Shown here piece by piece: positions 62,079 through 64,000 of a stretch of DNA of 64,000 nt. The notes beneath the pieces are model-generated. The model saw only the letters and a program-made list of their open reading frames with translations, was not told the origin of the DNA and searched no databases. The stretch's first letter is position 1, and the number at the start of each line of letters is the position of its first letter. This stretch comes from Neolewinella xylanilytica (GTDB taxonomy: Bacteria; Bacteroidota; Bacteroidia; Chitinophagales; Saprospiraceae): positions 868,001 through 932,000 of the forward strand of contig NZ_PTJC01000005.1 in the NCBI RefSeq assembly GCF_002934605.1, written 5' to 3'. Made by a program: the position numbers and the translations under genes.

Positions 62079-63410
62079 GTGTCCGAAAACATCCGGGAGA
62101 ATCACCGCGTCAGCGGTTTCAGCAAGTTCGATAAGCAAGCCCGCCGACGGTGGCTGCTCGATCACTTTTTACCCGGTCACGACAGCGGAGATTTTGCCTT
62201 TTTCGATGCGACCAATCCGGATCTCCAGGAGGTAGTCGACAATTTTAGCGAAAATACCCTTGGTAACTTTCCGCTTCCCTTCGGCGTAGCCCCCAACTTC
62301 CTCATCAACGGAAAGGTGTACGCGGTACCGATGGTCATTGAGGAGAGCAGCGTGGTCGCCGCCGCGAGCAGTGCCGCCAAGTACTGGTTGACCCGCGGCG
62401 GATTCGAGGCGGAGGTGATCGCCACCGAAAAGCTGGGGCAGCTCCATTTCCGCTGGGGAGGCCATCCCGACCGGCGCGCGGCCCTGTTTCCCGAGCTGGA
62501 GCGGCGGCTGCGGCACGTTACCTCCGGCATCACGGCCCGGATGGAAACCCGCGGCGGCGGGGTGCGCGGCATGCAGTGGAAACACCTCCCGGCGGTCAAC
62601 GAACAGTGCTATCAGCTGCTGGTCCGCTTCGGCACCGGCGACAGCATGGGAGCAAATTTTATCAACACGGTGCTGGAGGCCTACGCCACCGAAATCGAAT
62701 TGTGGTCTTCGGACAGCGAGCAGCTTAACGCCCGCGAACGGGACCTCGAAGTCGTGATGGCCATCCTGAGCAACCATACGCCGAATTGCACGGTACGGAC
62801 GTGGGTCCGCTGCCCGATCGAGCAAATGAATTTAGCGGGCTCCGGCGTGGATGCGGCTGATTTCGTGCGCCGCTTCTGCTTCGCCGTCGACATCGCCCGG
62901 CAGGATCCCTACCGCGCGGTGACCCATAACAAGGGCATCATGAACGGCATCGACGCCGTGGTGCTGGCTACCGGCAATGACTTTCGGGCGGTGGAATCCG
63001 CGGCCCACGCCTTCGCCGCCGAGGGCGGAACCTACCGGTCGCTGAGCCGGTGCCGGGTGGTCGACGGGATATTCCACTTCGAACTGACCGTGCCGCTGGC
63101 CCTGGGTACCGTGGGCGGACTGACCCGACTGCATCCGCTGGCCGACATCGCCCTCGACATGCTCGGGCGCCCTTCCGCCGAGGAATTGATGTGCGTGGCC
63201 GCCGCCACTGGACTGGCCCAGAACTTCGCCGCCCTGCGCAGCCTGGTGACCACTGGCATTCAACGGGGACACATGCGGATGCACCTGCAGAATATTCTCT
63301 CCAGCCTCGAAGCCACCGTTACGGAGCGCAAGGCGGCAACCGGTTTTTTCGACGGGCGGACGGTGAGCCACCACGGCGTACGGCAGTACCTGGAGAAGCT
63401 TCGGGGGTAA
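62079..63410 (+). CDS. HMG-CoA reductase
   Basis: A 443-residue cytoplasmic enzyme reducing HMG-CoA to mevalonate. No ATG fits; the GTG at 62079 gives MSENIRENHRVSGFSKFDKQ, 16 bases after the isomerase gene. Catalytic parts are Glu88 in VIEESSVVA, Asp188 in GTGDSMGANF, Lys285 in HNKGIMNGIDAV and His398 in GHMRMH. SENTLGNFPLPFGVAPNFLI is the HMG-CoA-binding segment. Soluble, with no membrane domain, as in bacterial enzymes. It and the type 2 isomerase point to isoprenoid synthesis by mevalonate. An octamer element begins two bases after the stop. Confidence 0.95.
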   Translation: MSENIRENHRVSGFSKFDKQARRRWLLDHFLPGHDSGDFAFFDATNPDLQEVVDNFSENTLGNFPLPFGVAPNFLINGKVYAVPMVIEESSVVAAASSAAKYWLTRGGFEAEVIATEKLGQLHFRWGGHPDRRAALFPELERRLRHVTSGITARMETRGGGVRGMQWKHLPAVNEQCYQLLVRFGTGDSMGANFINTVLEAYATEIELWSSDSEQLNARERDLEVVMAILSNHTPNCTVRTWVRCPIEQMNLAGSGVDAADFVRRFCFAVDIARQDPYRAVTHNKGIMNGIDAVVLATGNDFRAVESAAHAFAAEGGTYRSLSRCRVVDGIFHFELTVPLALGTVGGLTRLHPLADIALDMLGRPSAEELMCVAAATGLAQNFAALRSLVTTGIQRGHMRMHLQNILSSLEATVTERKAATGFFDGRTVSHHGVRQYLEKLRG

Positions 63411-63412
63411 TG

Positions 63413-63436
63413 CTGAATGGGTGAAGTAGGGAACGG
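63413..63436 (+). repeat. Short 8-bp-periodic element after the HMG-CoA reductase stop
   Basis: CTGAATGG, GTGAAGTA, GGGAACGG, two bases after the stop codon. Confidence 0.55.
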
Positions 63437-63675
63437 TGGCATTGCTTCCGCCTGGCAAGGGCTCGAAGGGTTGACCTCCGGAATGCTGCCGCACGACATT
63501 TCCATCCCTCCGGCTTTTGTCTCCCGGGCTAAGTAGCTAGAGCCCCATCTCCAGCTACCGCGGAGGGGGGGAAGCCAGATCTCATACACTGTTCGGTGTT
63601 CCGCTACGGATGAATCCCTTATGCTTAGGGGACCGCTCTAATCAAGTCCGCCATCCTTATTCCGGGAAGTATAAA
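63437..63675. other. Intergenic region before the tRNA locus
   Basis: No gene or clear signal seen. Confidence 0.4.
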
Positions 63676-63710
63676 ATGAAAAAGCCCCACTCCTGACGAA
63701 GTGGGGCTTT
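63676..63710 (-). terminator. Terminator of the tRNA transcript (bidirectional-looking)
   Basis: Arms AAAGCCCCAC and GTGGGGCTTT around a 10-base loop; on the minus strand the stem ends in a T run, eight bases beyond the tRNA 3' end. Confidence 0.85.
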
Positions 63711-63717
63711 CGTGTTG

Positions 63718-63791
63718 CGCCTCAGAAAGGGCTCGAACCTTTGACCTACGGATTAACAGTCCGCCGCTCTAACCAACTGAGCTACTGAGGC
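63718..63791 (-). tRNA. tRNA-Asn (anticodon GTT)
   Basis: A 74-nt cloverleaf on the minus strand. Acceptor GCCTCAG pairs with CTGAGGC, D arm AGCTCAGTTGGTTAGAGC, anticodon arm GGA-CTGTTAA-TCC with GTT, T arm GGTTCGAGCCC. CCA is not encoded. Confidence 0.93.
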
Positions 63792-63835
63792 AAAATTTTT
63801 ATGTCAACGCACGCTCATTTAGCACAGTTGTCGTG

Positions 63836-63908
63836 GTCTCGGATCTTTGACCTACGGATTAATCCCGATAGCTATCGGGACCGCTCTAACCAACTGAGCT
63901 ACTGAAGC
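63836..63908 (-). pseudogene. Broken tRNA-Asn copy carrying the 18-bp palindrome
   Basis: The 5' acceptor strand (GCTTCAG), D arm (AGCTCAGTTGGTTAGAGCGG) and part of the variable/T region (TTAATCCGTAGGTCAAAGATC) match the intact tRNA 45 bases away. The anticodon stem's 5' side and anticodon (CGGACTG) are replaced by TCCCGATAGCTATCGGGA (63863-63880), and the 3' acceptor strand is degraded. It cannot form a functional tRNA. Confidence 0.88.
63863..63880. repeat. Second copy of the 18-bp palindrome
   Basis: TCCCGATAGCTATCGGGA, identical to 56576-56593 and followed by CC in both places. Confidence 0.92.
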
Positions 63909-64000
63909 AGAAGCGCTAAGCGGACGCAAATTTACGTCGTCCGGGTTTATTTTGCAATCTTTGCAGCCCCAAAAATAATATTTATGAGCTTGCTCGCAGT

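Noticed and set aside
63984-64000. ATGAGCTTGCTCGCAGT as the start of a plus-strand gene
   Set aside because: AT-rich upstream context is suggestive, but 17 bases are too few to support a gene.

Overview
The window looks like a chromosome segment of a GC-rich member of the Bacteroidota, most plausibly a marine Saprospiraceae/Lewinella-like organism. This is inferred from gene content: two SusC-type receptors (one with its SusD), proteins with type IX secretion or gliding C-terminal domains, a mevalonate-type isoprenoid pair (type 2 IPP isomerase plus HMG-CoA reductase), and many secreted glycan-active enzymes. No rRNA or marker gene settles the genus.

Layout. 1-6.9 kb: glycan degradation (5' part of a SusC receptor, GH3 glucosidase, PL10 pectate lyase, Sde182-like protein), then a frameshifted AraC regulator. 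8.3-9.1 kb: PAS-LuxR regulator. About 9.06-15.1 kb: an AT-rich accessory island of mostly unrecognised genes, including a tight two-gene unit whose second product recalls DUF6895 proteins, a decayed LuxR fragment and an outer-membrane-type protein. 15.1-19.3 kb: a single-chain Type IIG-like restriction-modification enzyme with a displaced start, an in-frame insert and an AT-rich recognition domain, plus a small overlapping gene. 19.4-29.4 kb: an HGSNAT-like acyltransferase, a SusC-SusD operon read toward a clear terminator, a divergent LacI-type regulator with candidate operators at the susC promoter, a porin and a YceI protein. 29.7-42.5 kb: serine hydrolase, GH20 hexosaminidase, RibD-like reductase, GH5-CBM6 glucanase, nitrilase, epimerase/DUF4386 pair, Crp/Fnr regulator with a nearby perfect palindrome, and two decayed gene fragments including a GH29 fucosidase remnant. 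42.5-63.4 kb: two unknown proteins, ClpB, a gliding-type protein, HtrA protease, a tandem D-Ala-D-Ala ligase/PASTA fusion, a T9SS cargo protein, rhodanese, SPOR protein and the mevalonate pair. 63.7-63.9 kb: tRNA-Asn and a broken tRNA copy.

The strongest unexplained signals are repeats. An 8-bp-periodic element (consensus close to GTGAATTA) lies just after several stop codons, forms an inverted 69-bp insert inside the restriction enzyme, and builds two tandem arrays (141-bp units at 50.4-51.2 kb, 52-bp units at 53.1-53.7 kb). A second short GC-rich motif around GCGCTCCGGCGCC recurs about ten times, between and inside genes. An 18-bp palindrome, TCCCGATAGCTATCGGGA, occurs both in the linker of the ligase-PASTA protein and in the anticodon region of the broken tRNA. 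The most unusual protein is the ligase-ligase-transmembrane-PASTA fusion at 53808-57383.
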